From Owenia fusiformis (taxonomy: Eukaryota > Annelida > Polychaeta > Sabellida > Oweniidae), in NCBI GenBank assembly GCA_903813345.2, contig CAIIXF020000007.1:28445564-28509563 (forward strand): DNA of 64,000 bases, given 5' to 3'. Below are positions 12,176 through 23,710 of the stretch, piece after piece. The translations under genes were made by a program, and so were the position numbers. Position 1 is the first letter of the stretch. Each line of letters begins with the position of its first letter. The notes under the pieces are model-generated. The model ran no database searches and was not told where the DNA came from. It saw only the letters and a list, made by a program, of their open reading frames with translations.

Positions 12176-12798
12176 GAAACCTGAATTTAGATTGGCATTT
12201 GCTGTTAAGCCTGAATTTAGATTGGCATTTTGCTGTTAAGCCTGAACTTAGATTGGCATTTTGCTGTTAAGCCTGAACTTAGATTGGTATTTTGCTATTA
12301 AGCCTGAACTTAGATTGGCATTTTGCTGTTAAGCCTGAACTTAGATTGGTATTTTGCTATTAAGCCTGAACTTTGATTGGCATTTTGCTGTTAAGTCTGA
12401 ACTTAGGTTGGCATTTTGCAGTCAAGTCTAAACTTTGATTGGCATTTTGCTGTTAAGCCTGAACTTAGATTGGCATTTTACAGTCAAGCCTGAGCTTAGA
12501 TGAGCATTTTGCTATCAAGCCTTAGTTTAGATTGACATTTTGCTGTTAAGCTTGAACTTAGGTTGGCATTTTGCAGTCAAGTCTAAATTTAACTCAGGCA
12601 TTTTGCTATCAGGTCTGAACTTTGATTGGCATTTTGCTACCGAGTTTGAACTAAGATTGGTATATTGCAGTCAAGCCTGAGCTTAGATGAGCATTTTGCT
12701 ATCAAGCTTTAACTTTGATTGGCATATTAATGTCAAGCCTTAGCTTAGATTGGCATTTTGCAGTCAAGCTTGAATATAGATTGGCATTTGCTGCTATT
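12176..12798. repeat. 31-bp minisatellite
   Basis: About twenty copies of a 31-base unit of the type AAGCCTGAACTTAGATTGGC-ATTTTGCTGTT, more diverged towards the right end. Non-coding. Confidence 0.9.
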
Positions 12799-13069
12799 TA
12801 TTAAGGCATTGTTATCCATATACTCAATCTATGACTCCAGGTTACATGAAATGATTTGTGAGGGATGCTAACAGTATCTATATTTATCTATATTTTTGCA
12901 TCATATACAATACTTGCTGCATTAGATATACATAATGATCTAACCACCTGCTACTTTGAAAGGTTTATGTTTTCCTGTGATACTATATTATAATTGGCGA
13001 ATATGTTCAGATGAATCCTCTTGCTTTAGGTTTAGTATGAATTGGGCTGCAATTATTTCAATACATATA

Positions 13070-13701
13070 CAGGGTGGGCCAAAAAAACAATACCCAAGTT
13101 TAAGGATGAATATCATATGATATAATGTTAAACCATGCCATGTATTGCATATCATTTTAAAGATAAATCATTTCCTAACAATATAACACCATCTGATTGA
13201 AAAACCATTGTTTTGTTGTGGAGTTAGAGGCTAAAATTGACACCAGGGATGTCATGAGCGACCAAAAAATTATTCACTGTAGATTTCCAAATTGTGGAAA
13301 ATGGAGGGAAATTTGAACTTTGGCACCTTCAAAAGAGGTACATTTATACAAGTATAATGCAAAATTCAGCAATAATACTTATATATTTTTAATTAATTTT
13401 GCCTTTAATTGTGTATTAATCTTAAATAATTTTATGTTCAGTCAAGCATATTGAGTGCAGCTGTGACTGCAATATGGAGGGAGATTTGGGAATTTTCATT
13501 TTTGATTTCAAGTCACTCACAGCACCCCTGGTGTCAATTTTAGACTCTAACTCCACGAGAAAAGATAGGTTTTTCAATTGGATGGTGTAATTTTGTTAGG
13601 AAATGATTTATCTTTACAATGATATAATACATGGCATGGTTTAACATATATCATACAAATCATTCATCTTTAAAAATGGGTATTTCTTTTGGCCCACCCT
13701 G
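13070..13701. mobile_element. Foldback TIR element, 632 bases, TA flanks
   Basis: Starts CAGGGTGGGCCAAAAAAACA and ends with the inverse (TTTTGGCCCACCCTG), with TA on both sides. Complementarity runs far inward: AAACCATGCCATGTATTGCATATC on the left against the inverse near 13615-13645, and AATCATTTCCTAACAA against TTGTTAGGAAATGATT. Similar plan to 1605-2595 but a different sequence. Confidence 0.78.
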
Positions 13702-14080
13702 TATATTAGGGGCTATGCATATTACACAATCATATGTGATACAAAAGGACATATGTATTATATCCACAATAATGGCCATATATATTAAACAAGTATCACC
13801 AAATATAATTTACATATGTTTGGAAAAAGGTCATATGTATTATGTATGCCAGAAGAAGGGCTACATGTATTACATATATTTCATGGGAAGGGCTACATGT
13901 GTCGCCCATAAGTCAGAAGAAGGGCTTCATAAATCACAAATAATGTCAAACGAAGGGCCACATCTATAAGAAATGTGTCAAAAAGGGACACATCATCTGT
14001 GTTATACGAATGACACAAGGCTAAAGGGCATTGGATTTTACAAAAATGCAGTCAATGTTGGTTATAGGGGCAATTCAGGT

Positions 14081-14277
14081 CAGGCCCGTAGCCTGAGCGA
14101 ACCCCCCCCCCCCCCCCCGCGGCCAAAAAATCTTTCAAAATCATGCACTTTTTCACCATTCTGAGCACTTTTTAATTAAGTGTTTTTGGCCATATTTGAA
14201 CCAAAATTGTCACAAGTGAACCCCCCTGGAATTTTTCAAAAAGTGAACCCCCTTGGCAAATCCTGGCTATGGGCCTG
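14081..14277. mobile_element. MITE, CAGGCCCGTAGCC family, complete copy
   Basis: Terminal inverted repeats CAGGCCCGTAGCC and GGCTATGGGCCTG. It is flanked by CAGGT at 14076-14080 and 14278-14282, a possible 5-base target duplication. The interior contains an 18-C run and AAGTGAACCCCC blocks. No coding frame. Confidence 0.7.
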
Positions 14278-14832
14278 CAGGTTATTTAGCTCGACGTGAA
14301 AAATTCTGATTGAATTTGAGGTTGAAACGCCTCAAAGTTTAATGACACGAGAATAGAAAACATTCTTTGAATGAATGACAAAATACAGATATGTGAAAAG
14401 AAAGTAGAGTTTTAGTATATCCAATTATCAGTTAATACCTCACTGAACCTTCTGGGAATAATTCTAAATACATTTGGAAAATGAAACCTATATCACTAGG
14501 TAGAGGCCAATGGGTGTTAATTCATTTATGAGATAGAAACCTAAATGGCCTGTGAACTAAGTGCTTAAAAGGAGAATCTGAGATCAAAAGCAAATCCAAA
14601 AATGAGATCTTGTATTTGGAATTGTAAATGGATTCTTGCAACTTTGCTAACTTTATCGCTTCTTTAACAGGGATGAACCTAAAAAAACTGTTAGGAGTTT
14701 TTTAATGTTGAGTCGTAAATTAGCCTCATGATTCTGAAAATGGGCCTCTTGGGAAACTGAGCCAAAATTTCAAATAAAGCAAACCAAAAATGTACCCATA
14801 TAAGGTCTACCTCTGAACTTGATTAACACGGC

Positions 14833-14912
14833 ATTAACATGTTAAATATCCCCACCTGCCATTTGTTACAGGTACCAAACTCTGAACACCAAACACCAAC
14901 CGCTGTCATAAA
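14833..14912 (+). mobile_element. Truncated pearl-like element, B-type ends
   Basis: GGCATTAACATG followed by CCCCACCTGCCATTTGTTAC and AACACCAAACACCAACCGC, as in 34810-34922 and 61374-61517. It ends 26 bases from the splice donor of the exon at 14939-15034. Confidence 0.5.
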
Positions 14913-14938
14913 AATGTTGACGAATAAATGTGGCTTAC

Positions 14939-15034
14939 CTCCAACCCATTGAGCCTGAAAGCTCCGTGGTTTATACTGTGGATCTGATGCATCTTCAAAT
15001 GTGAATGCCTCCCCTAAGTCTACTGATTCAGTTC
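14939..15034 (-). CDS. DPP6: DPP6/10-like shared exon, start of extracellular domain
   Basis: A 96-nt exon, phase 1 in and phase 1 out, with a TCGTAG acceptor and GGAG|GTAAGC donor. With the last base of either transmembrane exon the first codon becomes AGA or CGA, arginine in both cases. The peptide then reads TESVDLGEAFTFEDASDPQY and KPRSFQAQWVG. It corresponds to the family's stalk and first propeller strand, where relatives have a T.ED.F..(D/E)(F/Y)....(A/L).W(I/V) pattern. A truncated pearl-like element ends about 26 bases past the donor inside the intron. Confidence 0.92.
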
Positions 15035-16444
15035 CTACGATGAAAAAATATAAAATACAATTCAGTAATTGATATTGATACCATATATGGACACATAGAT
15101 ACACCAATGGGGTAATCTATTCTTCAAACATATAGAATAGCTTTTATTTGTTATTTGAATAACATTCAAAATAAAATAAAATTGTATGTTTTCTTAAAAA
15201 GAGCATGTTCACAAATCTCAATATTGTGTAATTACATAATTTAGATGTTCTGAAAATATGAGAGGGAAATGTGAAAAATCAGAAGTGAGAGTATCTTTAT
15301 TAGAATATATGGATAGACCCTTGTATAACTAGAGTGAAATTATAAACTAAGATGAAATGACATTAAGCGCTTTTATTTGCTTGGAATAATTATCATTGAG
15401 AAGATTCTAGGAATTTAACTCTTTGATTATACCAATAGAGATTGCCAGTAATGTAATTTGCTGGAACTAAGCTGAAATAAAAGATTTCAATTCTTCAAGT
15501 GAAGATGAATTCTATGTCTACGTTACAACATTGTGTGCTTATAATGAATTCGTCCTTTGATGTGCTTTCTAATGTATTATTGATGATCTTTCTAAATAGA
15601 ACATTTTCCATTGGAGTTATTTTAAATTTCATTATTGTACACTTTTTTAATATTTATATATTCATTTTTTGATTGGGTGTTTGCTTTGCCTTAGTGATGA
15701 CCTTTATGTTCCTCTAATTCCAAGTTTGAAAGATAAAGGGGAAAATGAATATGTAAACACGAGTGGTAATTTATACGTGATATCAATCTAGTTTATTGGA
15801 TGGGAAAGCCAACAGATTCCTGATACATAATGGGAAAATGATGCAATGGTGTCGAGATTGTTAAATAATTTGTAAGTAAAGATGGAATAAAGATATAGTA
15901 GCTGATATGTCAGACTAAGAAGCTCATTTTTCAAAATTAAGACGAAAAAAAGATCTATATGACGTGTGGATCTAAAAACGAAACGCTCTGAATTCTTTAA
16001 CCAATGATCTCAACAGACATGTCTATGATATTCATTTTAGACACCATTTTGGTAATGTAAATTAGAATTTGTATAATTCAGTTGTCTTCTGACATGGTTA
16101 CCATAGTAACTTCAACATACGTGACTTAAATGTGTTTTACAATATAAATGTATTACTTTATGTAAATGTCATGTAAATTGATTTGTGGGGAAGTCAAATG
16201 TCGTTCGCTTGAAGCAAAAAAAAACTTGAATCTCAAATTCAAAAATTGTAATTAACAATATTTTCGAGATATCTAGCCCCTAGTTTAAGTGCCTAGACCT
16301 CTCCTGTTCAAGGATTCTACAGAAGCTTGTCTATCTTCCTTGCAATCGCCCTTCATTACAAAAGCATCAAAGTAAATCATTTGATTAAACTCTATGTCAG
16401 TCATACTCAAGTACTGAAGTGTAAAAATAGGCACAGACGTGAAC

Positions 16445-16986
16445 AATATCGTACCTAAAACACAGCATTGTGGTCTTGTTGACCAAGAAAGCAAGATGGC
16501 CGCAGAAAAGTTAATCAGCTCTAGAACTTATCACTGTGTAACATATGTAAAAATTTGAACGGTTTGGCTGGAAACCTGTAGACAAGTCTTGAAAGTGAAG
16601 ATTTTAAGACGGAAAATCCGAAATGGCCACCTTAAAATTTACCCAGAATGCCCAAAAACCAATCAGTTCTTGACGTTGATATGTAGAAACATCCCTGAAA
16701 ATTTCAGATGAATCCCTCAAACGGTTTGGCTGAAAACCTGTAGACAAGTCTTGAAAGTGAAGATTTTAGGACGGAAAATCCAAAATGGCCACCTTAAGAT
16801 TTACCCAGAATGTCCAAAAACTAATCAGTTCTTGACGTTGATATGTAGAAACATCCCTGAAAATTTCAGATGAATCCCTCAAATGGTTTGGCTGGAAACC
16901 TGTAGACAAGCTGAAAAGTGAGACGCCGCCCGCCGCCCACCCGCCAAGCTGACTACAATATCGTACCTTTTGTTAGGTACGATAAA
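16445..16986 (+). mobile_element. Pearl-like element C
   Basis: The 5' end has TATCGTACCTAA. The core is about 2.3 units of 162-163 bases (GGTTTGGCTG at 16561, 16723, 16886) containing AAAATGGCCACCTTAA and TTTACCCAGAATG. Next comes a GCCGCCCGCC tail, then a 3' hairpin TATCGTACC-ttttgtt-AGGTACGATA at 16959-16984. The core unit is shared with element D (35488-37164), although the ends differ. Confidence 0.7.
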
Positions 16987-18797
16987 AAGGAGGGAGAATA
17001 AAAATAATTCTGTGTTTTTCTTCCTATATTCGATAAACTAAAGATGGGAGATCAACAAAAAAACATTTTTACAGCCTTGAGATAATTGCTGGTCCATTAA
17101 ATACTTGGTAAGGGGGGTTTCTGCTTAATTTGACAGCCTGCCAGGGCTGAGGTACTTGAGGCTAAAGCTATATGACATTTATCAAAAAATGACTGTCTAG
17201 AGAGTAATTAGTTCTAATGGATTGGTAACTCTTAGATATTGGATATTTTATCTATGAACGCAAATTATGAACCTGAAATGGAGTCTAAAAGTCAATAATC
17301 TGATTGAAAAATTGACTGCCATTGCAGTAATTAATCACTCTCGTTTGATTGTGCCGAGTACATTTGTTAAATTGTTAAATATAAAGTATTTTAAGAAACG
17401 AGACATAATCTAAATATAATGTAATGCTGGCAATGTGATGCTATTATACATTAAAATTGTAAATAATACTAAATTCTGTGGCGTATTAACAGTGATATTT
17501 TTAAAAGTATAGGAAACAACATGTTAAGTGAACCATGCAGGGCTTGTGCTTGATACATTTTTGAATATATTTTCAAGATTGAATGTCTATAAAGTGATGA
17601 GGAGATAAATTCTTATTCTGCAAAAAACTGCCAAGCAATTTGGCAGATGTATAGTCCTGCATCCAGGCATGGTATTCCCATATAACTCTCTTCTTCAGAC
17701 ATAGGTTTGATTAAGAGGTAGGCTGGGGTTACCAGTGGCTTGATGCAAGACTACTTTATACCTAGAACTGAGCCTAATATGGGTAGGATGGGGGAAGAAA
17801 GAATAACACATTAGTTCATTAGATATGACAAATATGCTCGTGTTCAATCATTGTCATGCGTCACACAAAATCAACAATTAGTGCTGTGCGTAACATTTAA
17901 AAGTGAAATATCAAAAATACTGTCTGACGATCAAGAATTATATTTATATTAAATATAATAAATATTCATTGGTTCTAAAATAAAAAAGTTGTTTCTTCAA
18001 GATAAAAACTGTATCATATCATAACTGACCAGAACATATCAAAATTTCATTTAAAAATTTTCATGAGTTTATCCCATGATTATCCCAATACTGGTGTAAT
18101 AATCAATAAAAACATTACTGATATCACATTAATATTTTATGCTATTATGCACATATGGGAATGATAGCTTGATATCATTATTTATTCCAGATTTATGTAT
18201 CAATTCATGCAATCATTAACGTACACTCATTTGCTATAGTTATTCATGCTCACATTGATATCATTGATAAAATAACAATAATATCACTTAAAATCTAAAT
18301 TTTATAAACAATATGACTATAACTATATGATTTGAAACTTGGCGTATTAATCCGCTATACGTTTACTGTAAACATTCTAATATAATATACAATAATTAAT
18401 TTTCACTAATATGAAAGTGATACTATACTAAGTGTAAAATAATGATGTAATGAGATATTGTGATTTTAGTCTAATTGTTATTAAACCTGGAGAAAATGAG
18501 AATATGATATTGTATATAAATATTGTATATATTGCGTATTGTATATAAATATGAAATGAAAAACTAGTTTCAACTACTTTGCTATAGCTAAATAGTGATA
18601 TAATTATTATTTTCAGATAAGACATATTATGTTTGTAAAGTTTTTGATAAATAAATATATGAGAAATACAGATCCTGTGTCAAAACCGCTGAATCATACA
18701 TTATTTCACTAATCAATCACCAGTTTTATAAATGTTAATGTTGTTAAAACTCCATATTTAAAATCATTAAATTACAGACGACGAGACATGATAAATT

Positions 18798-19340
18798 ATG
18801 AGAAATACTTCAATGTTTTTTATATTTTATGAGAAAAGAAGCAGGTCATGGTTATATATCAAATTAAAGAACACACCATTAGTTAATATTCAAGTTCACA
18901 TTCTTGAAAAAAACGTACTGTATAAACATGTTGTAGATATAAAATTCACAATTAGAGATTACATCAAACACATTAAATATTATATAAAAATATTTTTAAA
19001 AATGTTTTTAAGTGAAAATATTTTAGTCTTCAAAAACAAGAATTTGTGTTTTTGCCATACTTACCAATCCGTTAACCTAAAGTTAAATCGTAAAATTGAT
19101 TTTGCATACAAACAAGATAACACAATGGTGGACCAAAACAATATAGGTATGAGTAGATGGCGCAGGTGCCATTTGTCTTTGATATTTCATATTGAGGATC
19201 AAGATGAAATTGTCAATGAGGAATTCTTTCCAAATTTCCATAAGAAGCGGGCTAGAATCCCTATATATTTGTTTTATTTGGAGCAGATAACAGGAGATTT
19301 GACTTCAAAATTTTTCTTCCAAAATCACCCCTTGTGTTGA
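18798..19340 (+). other. Unexplained 180-codon open frame in intron
   Basis: Longest ATG open frame in the window outside simple repeats, in very AT-rich sequence and on the strand opposite the DPP6-like gene. The translation is rich in Lys, Ile, Asn and Phe. It has a hydrophobic/basic first part and a later SRWRRCHLSLIFHIEDQDE stretch. No domain, signal peptide or transposase motif was recognised. It could be chance or the remnant of an old insertion. Splice-site signals and neighbours give no support for a gene. Confidence 0.12.
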
Positions 19341-19831
19341 GGAAGTTTTCAACTATTTCCGTGTTAAGATAATAATTTCAAATAATTCTGCTGATTGTTT
19401 TCATACAATTTTGCCTGTTCTCAGTAATTCTTCCAATATCTGATTAAATCTAATTAATGTATGGCAAAAGCATTATTAAGATTGATAGTTCTGGTAATAC
19501 CAATTGCATGATCTTGTTTATTAGCATCACCATGTGAATCACAACATACAATTAGGCATGAAGAAACCTCGATCCACTTTCAACTGAAGTTAGATTTCTT
19601 TAGTGCCAGTGTTACTGCATTTAGGTGCTTGGAAAGGGAACCAATATCTATGTCATGTTTTAATGCAAACTTTTAGACAATGAGAACTTTCAATCCAAGA
19701 AACTCAAATTATCATTAAAAAGGCAAAAAAGGAACCAATAGTCCCTATCTTTGAAAACATTCAATAAACCATTCAATAAATCTGAATGTAGAACACTGAA
19801 AATATAGATTGCTTTAACATTAAATTCTCTT

Positions 19832-19968
19832 ATGCCGTGGTCACATTTGCTTTGATTTTCAGTGCCAGCACATGTCCAATGAGTATTTTGTTCAAAATTG
19901 CATCCAGTTTTAAACAAAATCTTGCTAGGCATCGATGTTGGAGATCAGAGCAAATGTGACCATGGCAT
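19832..19968. mobile_element. Small MITE, 137 bases
   Basis: Ends ATGCCGTGGTCACATTTGCT and AGCAAATGTGACCATGGCAT are inverse of each other with one mismatch over 20 bases. No coding frame. It ends 128 bases from transmembrane exon a. Confidence 0.7.
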
Positions 19969-20095
19969 CACAGTACAACACACAACCACCCAAAACACAC
20001 AGCAAGAGCCAAGCACTAAGCTACGGAAAGATCACCCTACATGCATAAAGAAAAACCTGTCCACCAGCAAACCGTCGTGTCATATGGCAACTTAC

Positions 20096-20210
20096 TAGGG
20101 TAGACTAAGAACACGGCCACCACAACTAGTGAAAGCACTAGGAGTATAACTAGAGCGGCTAAGCCTATTCCTTTCCAATTCCTCTCAGGAGGTTTTTCAC
20201 CTATGAGCTC
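20096..20210 (-). CDS. DPP6: Transmembrane exon a (alternative, proximal copy)
   Basis: A 115-nt exon, phase 0 in and phase 1 out, with a TATTTTTAG acceptor and GTAAGT donor. It encodes ELIGEKPPERNWKGIGLAAL followed by the rest of a leucine/valine-rich membrane helix ending LVYP. The KPPERNWKGI juxtamembrane stretch is nearly the NPPQRNWKGI of vertebrate DPP6/DPP10, after which the helix enters the membrane in type II orientation. A second exon of the same length and phase lies 708 bases upstream in the transcript (20919-21033), with about 22 of 38 residues identical by hand count. This copy keeps the double proline; the other copy's helix looks closer to vertebrate DPP6. In DPP6/DPP10 this region contacts the Kv4 voltage sensor, so exon choice could tune channel pairing (inference). 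Confidence 0.93.
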
Positions 20211-20918
20211 CTAAAAATACAACATTGAAAAGTGGTTGGACATGAGTCGACTCCACTGTTGAGGTATTATATAGGGGCATGGATGCATATCAAGCGGAGA
20301 CAGCTAACACTGAGTACAGTACACCGCTTATATACCACAGGATACCATCATACAAGGGTCACATGTCAATCAGTCAGTTACCAAGACAATACTCAGCCAG
20401 TGGGAGGAGCCTAGGGCTGTCGTCATGTAGCAACGTGTGTATCTATATTCGGCTTTATTTGTCAAAGGATAATAACCATATGAGCGAATATTTCAATTTC
20501 ATTTTTACAAAAGGTACATAAGTAGTATACCTGGCATAGATTTAATGGTTGTCAAAAAGAATAAAACCTTCAATCAGTGGTCTCCACAGGATTTTTAGGA
20601 GGTGCAGAATTTACATTTTCACAAGTCTGACAAAAGTCAGCCAAAATGTCGCCATTTTTCTTGAATTTTTCATTTTCAAACAGATCTTATTTTACAAATC
20701 CCAAATGGATGCAGAGCCAATGTGACCAATGCTGTAGAGATCACTGGTAAGAATAAAGACTGTAGAAGCAAGAGTTTTGACGACCACTATATCTATCAAA
20801 AATACAGGTAGTAGCTACATAAGCAGATCCGATTCGACCTTGCTACATTCAAACCCCTAGCCCCCTCCCCAAGGGGTACCCAGATACCATTTTGGAGATG
20901 CACTCTGTTCGTACTTAC
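20211..20918. other. Spacer between the two transmembrane exons (708 bases)
   Basis: Contains the MITE 20575-20745. Both flanking exons have ordinary acceptors with pyrimidine tracts. The spacer is long enough to be spliced, so exclusivity cannot come from steric hindrance and would need frame control or regulated splicing. Confidence 0.8.
20575..20745. mobile_element. MITE, CAGTGATCTCC family, between the duplicated exons
   Basis: The left end is CAGTGGTCTCC and the right end is AGAGATCACTG. The interior shares GGAGGTGCA.AATT...CATTTTCACAA and TTTTTCATTTTCAA blocks with copies at 50848-51055, 27128-27323 and 45419-45642. Confidence 0.65.
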
Positions 20919-21033
20919 GAGGTGTTACTAAGATAACAGCTGTTACAATGAGGGCACACACGATCAATATAACAAGAAGGGCGATCCCGATACCTCGCCA
21001 GTTTCTTGTTGATGATGTGCTTCCGACCAATTC
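20919..21033 (-). CDS. DPP6: Transmembrane exon b (alternative, distal copy)
   Basis: A 115-nt exon, phase 0 in and phase 1 out, with a CATTTTCTAG acceptor and GTAAGT donor. It encodes [20 protein letters not shown] followed by [10 protein letters not shown] and TAVILVTP. It is a diverged duplicate of exon a (20096-20210), equal in length with the same splice phases. Adding both exons to one transcript would give 230 nt and put the next exon (14939-15034) out of frame, so the pair should be mutually exclusive. The ALLVIL.VC.LIVT.VIL.TP helix resembles vertebrate DPP6 more than exon a does. The proline pair before RNW is replaced by STSST, giving a Ser/Thr-rich juxtamembrane segment that could be phosphorylated (inference). 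Both exons have intact frames and splice sites, so neither looks like a decayed copy. Confidence 0.92.
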
Positions 21034-22227
21034 CTAGAAAATGTCAACAATTCAATTAGTCATTTTTTCAAATGTAAAATAATAATCTAAACCTAATAAA
21101 CTAAAACTCTATAAATAAAAAAATAAAAAGATGTGAGTAAAAATGACTAATATGTAAAAACAAAAAATAGCTTCAAGACAAACTATCAAAAATAAAACAT
21201 AATTTTCAGCTGTATTTCATGCTAAAGCAAATGATATAGCGTCAATGCTCAATGAGTTAGAGATGATTTACATTAGAAGTACGTTATCACCTTTCAATTA
21301 AGCCCTCTTGGGCCATAACTTATCAATGTTTCATTTTTGCTCTAGTGAAGTTGATCTCATATAGGTCATGGTCTGCTACACCAGTTAACCAAACTATCCC
21401 AAATCAATAACAATTTGTTACTTTCTCCTAAATTGACTTTCGACAGTTGTAATTGTGATATACCTCAGACGAAACAAGAATTGAATTTAGTAAAATTGTC
21501 GATGAATTCCACTGAGAAATTAGATTTTGACCAGCTAGAAGATGGACGCTGTGTTCTTTCTAACACCATTATCTACTATATTGAAGAGTATTAAGAATAT
21601 ATCAAGCTATGACTACTTATGCAGCTACTTACTTCAATCAAACCCTGATAAAAACACTTTAGAAATATCTTGATACTCAAGCCCCGTCTTATCCCTATAA
21701 CACTGCCCTTTTAGATAACATGTCTCAGACCACCACTTCAACGATCTTTATTCGATTCCTCAAGTCCAGATAAAAATCAATACAATAGCGCAATTATACC
21801 AAGCCCAATCATGCAATCACTATGTGACCAACTGTAGTTTCATCAGAATCAAACAGAGAATGACGCTCCGATAGTTCAAATACTGTAGTTCCTATTGTAA
21901 CACTCAAAATACAATATATTTTTCTCTGATGTTCAAATACAAATGACCGCAGTTATTTATTAAAACTTATGAATTAATGCAATTACTCGAGAAAATCATC
22001 GAGCTAAAAGTCAAGGCCAGTTCATAAATTCCCAATAGATATCTTGACTTCCGGTAGATCATGCAGAATGAAATTGAGTGATCTTACTGGAGAACTTTAG
22101 GCACACGTCTCATCAATCCTCCTCCCAGAACTTATATTCAGACATCGAGGGGTTTCTGGTAGCTAACAATTGAATTAGATGATTCTGGACATTGTTTCCA
22201 ATAACAGACACCCCTCTCAATATAGTA

Positions 22228-22375
22228 GAGTAAAATCTGTCTTGGTGAAGACCTCTCTCTAGTAGACACCCTTCCTCTGCACATACTCAACTGACTTCTG
22301 TATAAATAATTACCCTCTCTTTAGTGAACACCTACCAATACTGGACAGTTTTTTTCTTAGCAAAAATATTCAATA
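22228..22375. mobile_element. Fragment of the CAGTAAAACCTGTCT MITE family
   Basis: Reads AGTAAAATCTGTCTTGGTGA and then repeated CTCTCT(C/A)TAGT(G/A)(A/G)ACACC motifs. Same subtype as 59353-59480. Ends incomplete. Confidence 0.5.
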
Positions 22376-22409
22376 CATACTTGATTTCACATCTTTACTA
22401 TGCGATAGC

Positions 22410-22590
22410 TTGCCCGCAGCCAGCTTTTACCAGGAGGGGAGCTTTTTTCCAGGGGGGAGCTTTTTCACAATTTTGGCTAAAAATCATGCGAAAAATTCTC
22501 AGAATGGTGAAAAACTGCATGATTTTGAAAGAATTTCTGGCCAGGGGGGGAGCTTCCGCTCTTCCAGCTCCCCCTCTGGCTACGGGCCTG
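22410..22590. mobile_element. MITE, CAGGCCCGTAGCC family, diverged copy
   Basis: The left end GCCCGCAGCCAGC is degenerate; the right end is CTGGCTACGGGCCTG. The interior has paired GGGGGGAGCTT blocks and AAAAATCATGCGAAAAATTC. Open frames here are by-products. Confidence 0.6.
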
Positions 22591-23710
22591 GATAGAGATA
22601 ATATTTTGACCTAGTCTCAACTAACCAATCAGAATTGCAAGCACAATTTTATGCTTCCATAACAGCAAGCATCTTTTCAATATTCAAACTCCAATTTAAG
22701 ACCATGAAGCTACCTTTAGGGTTATCAAATTATATATCCTAGTTAGAGGATCATAATCACTCCTAGCCTCTAGATCAGGGTAGAATAGTGAGGATCTAGT
22801 ATGATTGTATGAAACTGGTCTGAATCGTGTTCATATATATCGGGTAGAAATAAAAAATAATGGGAAATACTTTGACACTCAATATCTCCTTTTAGTGTCT
22901 ACTGCTTCTAAAAAAATTTCCTACTAGCTAATCCAAAGGCAATTTTTCATATATCCTTTAAAACAACAAAAAGGGATAGTCTTGCTTCAGGCCCTTGTGA
23001 TCCCCCTGTATAATATCCCTCTAGGTGAAGAAGTTGCATGACTACGAACAGAGAGCTAATACCATCGAATATAATATGAAACAAATACATCAAAGATTTT
23101 CTACCTAACCCAATACATAATGGTAATAAGATACTTATGGAGTGATATATAATCATCTTGTTAAGTGAGCCATCCTTCAACTGCAAGAATTTTCTCAATA
23201 TATTTTCCCTACTGAAATTGGTGCATCTATTATATTTACGAGCACTTTAAACAAGATAATACCAACAACAACAATAAATGAACCCCTTGGGAAGCAGTAT
23301 ACAGAACATAAAGATGGAAGGTTAACAACTACACAATTCAGACAAACCCCTATAATCAACATCCAAAATTATTTAACCTAAAAGCAGATCATGACCCACC
23401 TGCTAAATGCTTTAACACCAACTGCTAGTGAGGCTCAAAGATATCGAACAACAACTTTACAGCAGCATAGCTGAGAGCCTATATGATGTAGATAGTACCT
23501 TCGAGAAAATATCTTTTAACTGACAGATCGAATGCCTTTACCACTAATTTTGGTTCAGTTTTCAAGATAGCAAAAACATTCTGTGTTTATGTAATATTAA
23601 CAGGCTGTTTCCTATTTGGTCCAAGTAACTACCATATTGTATTGTAGCTCAAAGCAATACGAAATATTTAATATTGAACGTGAATAATTGAAATTGTTAT
23701 CAATTATATA

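Larger units (their letters stand above)
8734..14938. other. Intron (6205 bases)
   Basis: Holds the MITE 8896-9254, MITE fragment 11170-11336, the 31-bp minisatellite, foldback element 13070-13701, MITE 14081-14277 and a truncated pearl-like end at 14833-14912. Nothing recognised in 9255-11165, 11340-12170, 13702-14075 or 14283-14830. Confidence 0.7.
15035..20095. other. Intron (5061 bases) before transmembrane exon a
   Basis: Holds pearl-like element C, the unexplained open frame 18798-19340 and the MITE 19832-19968. Nothing recognised in 15035-16444, 16987-18797 (very AT-rich around 17900-18700) or 19341-19831. Confidence 0.7.
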
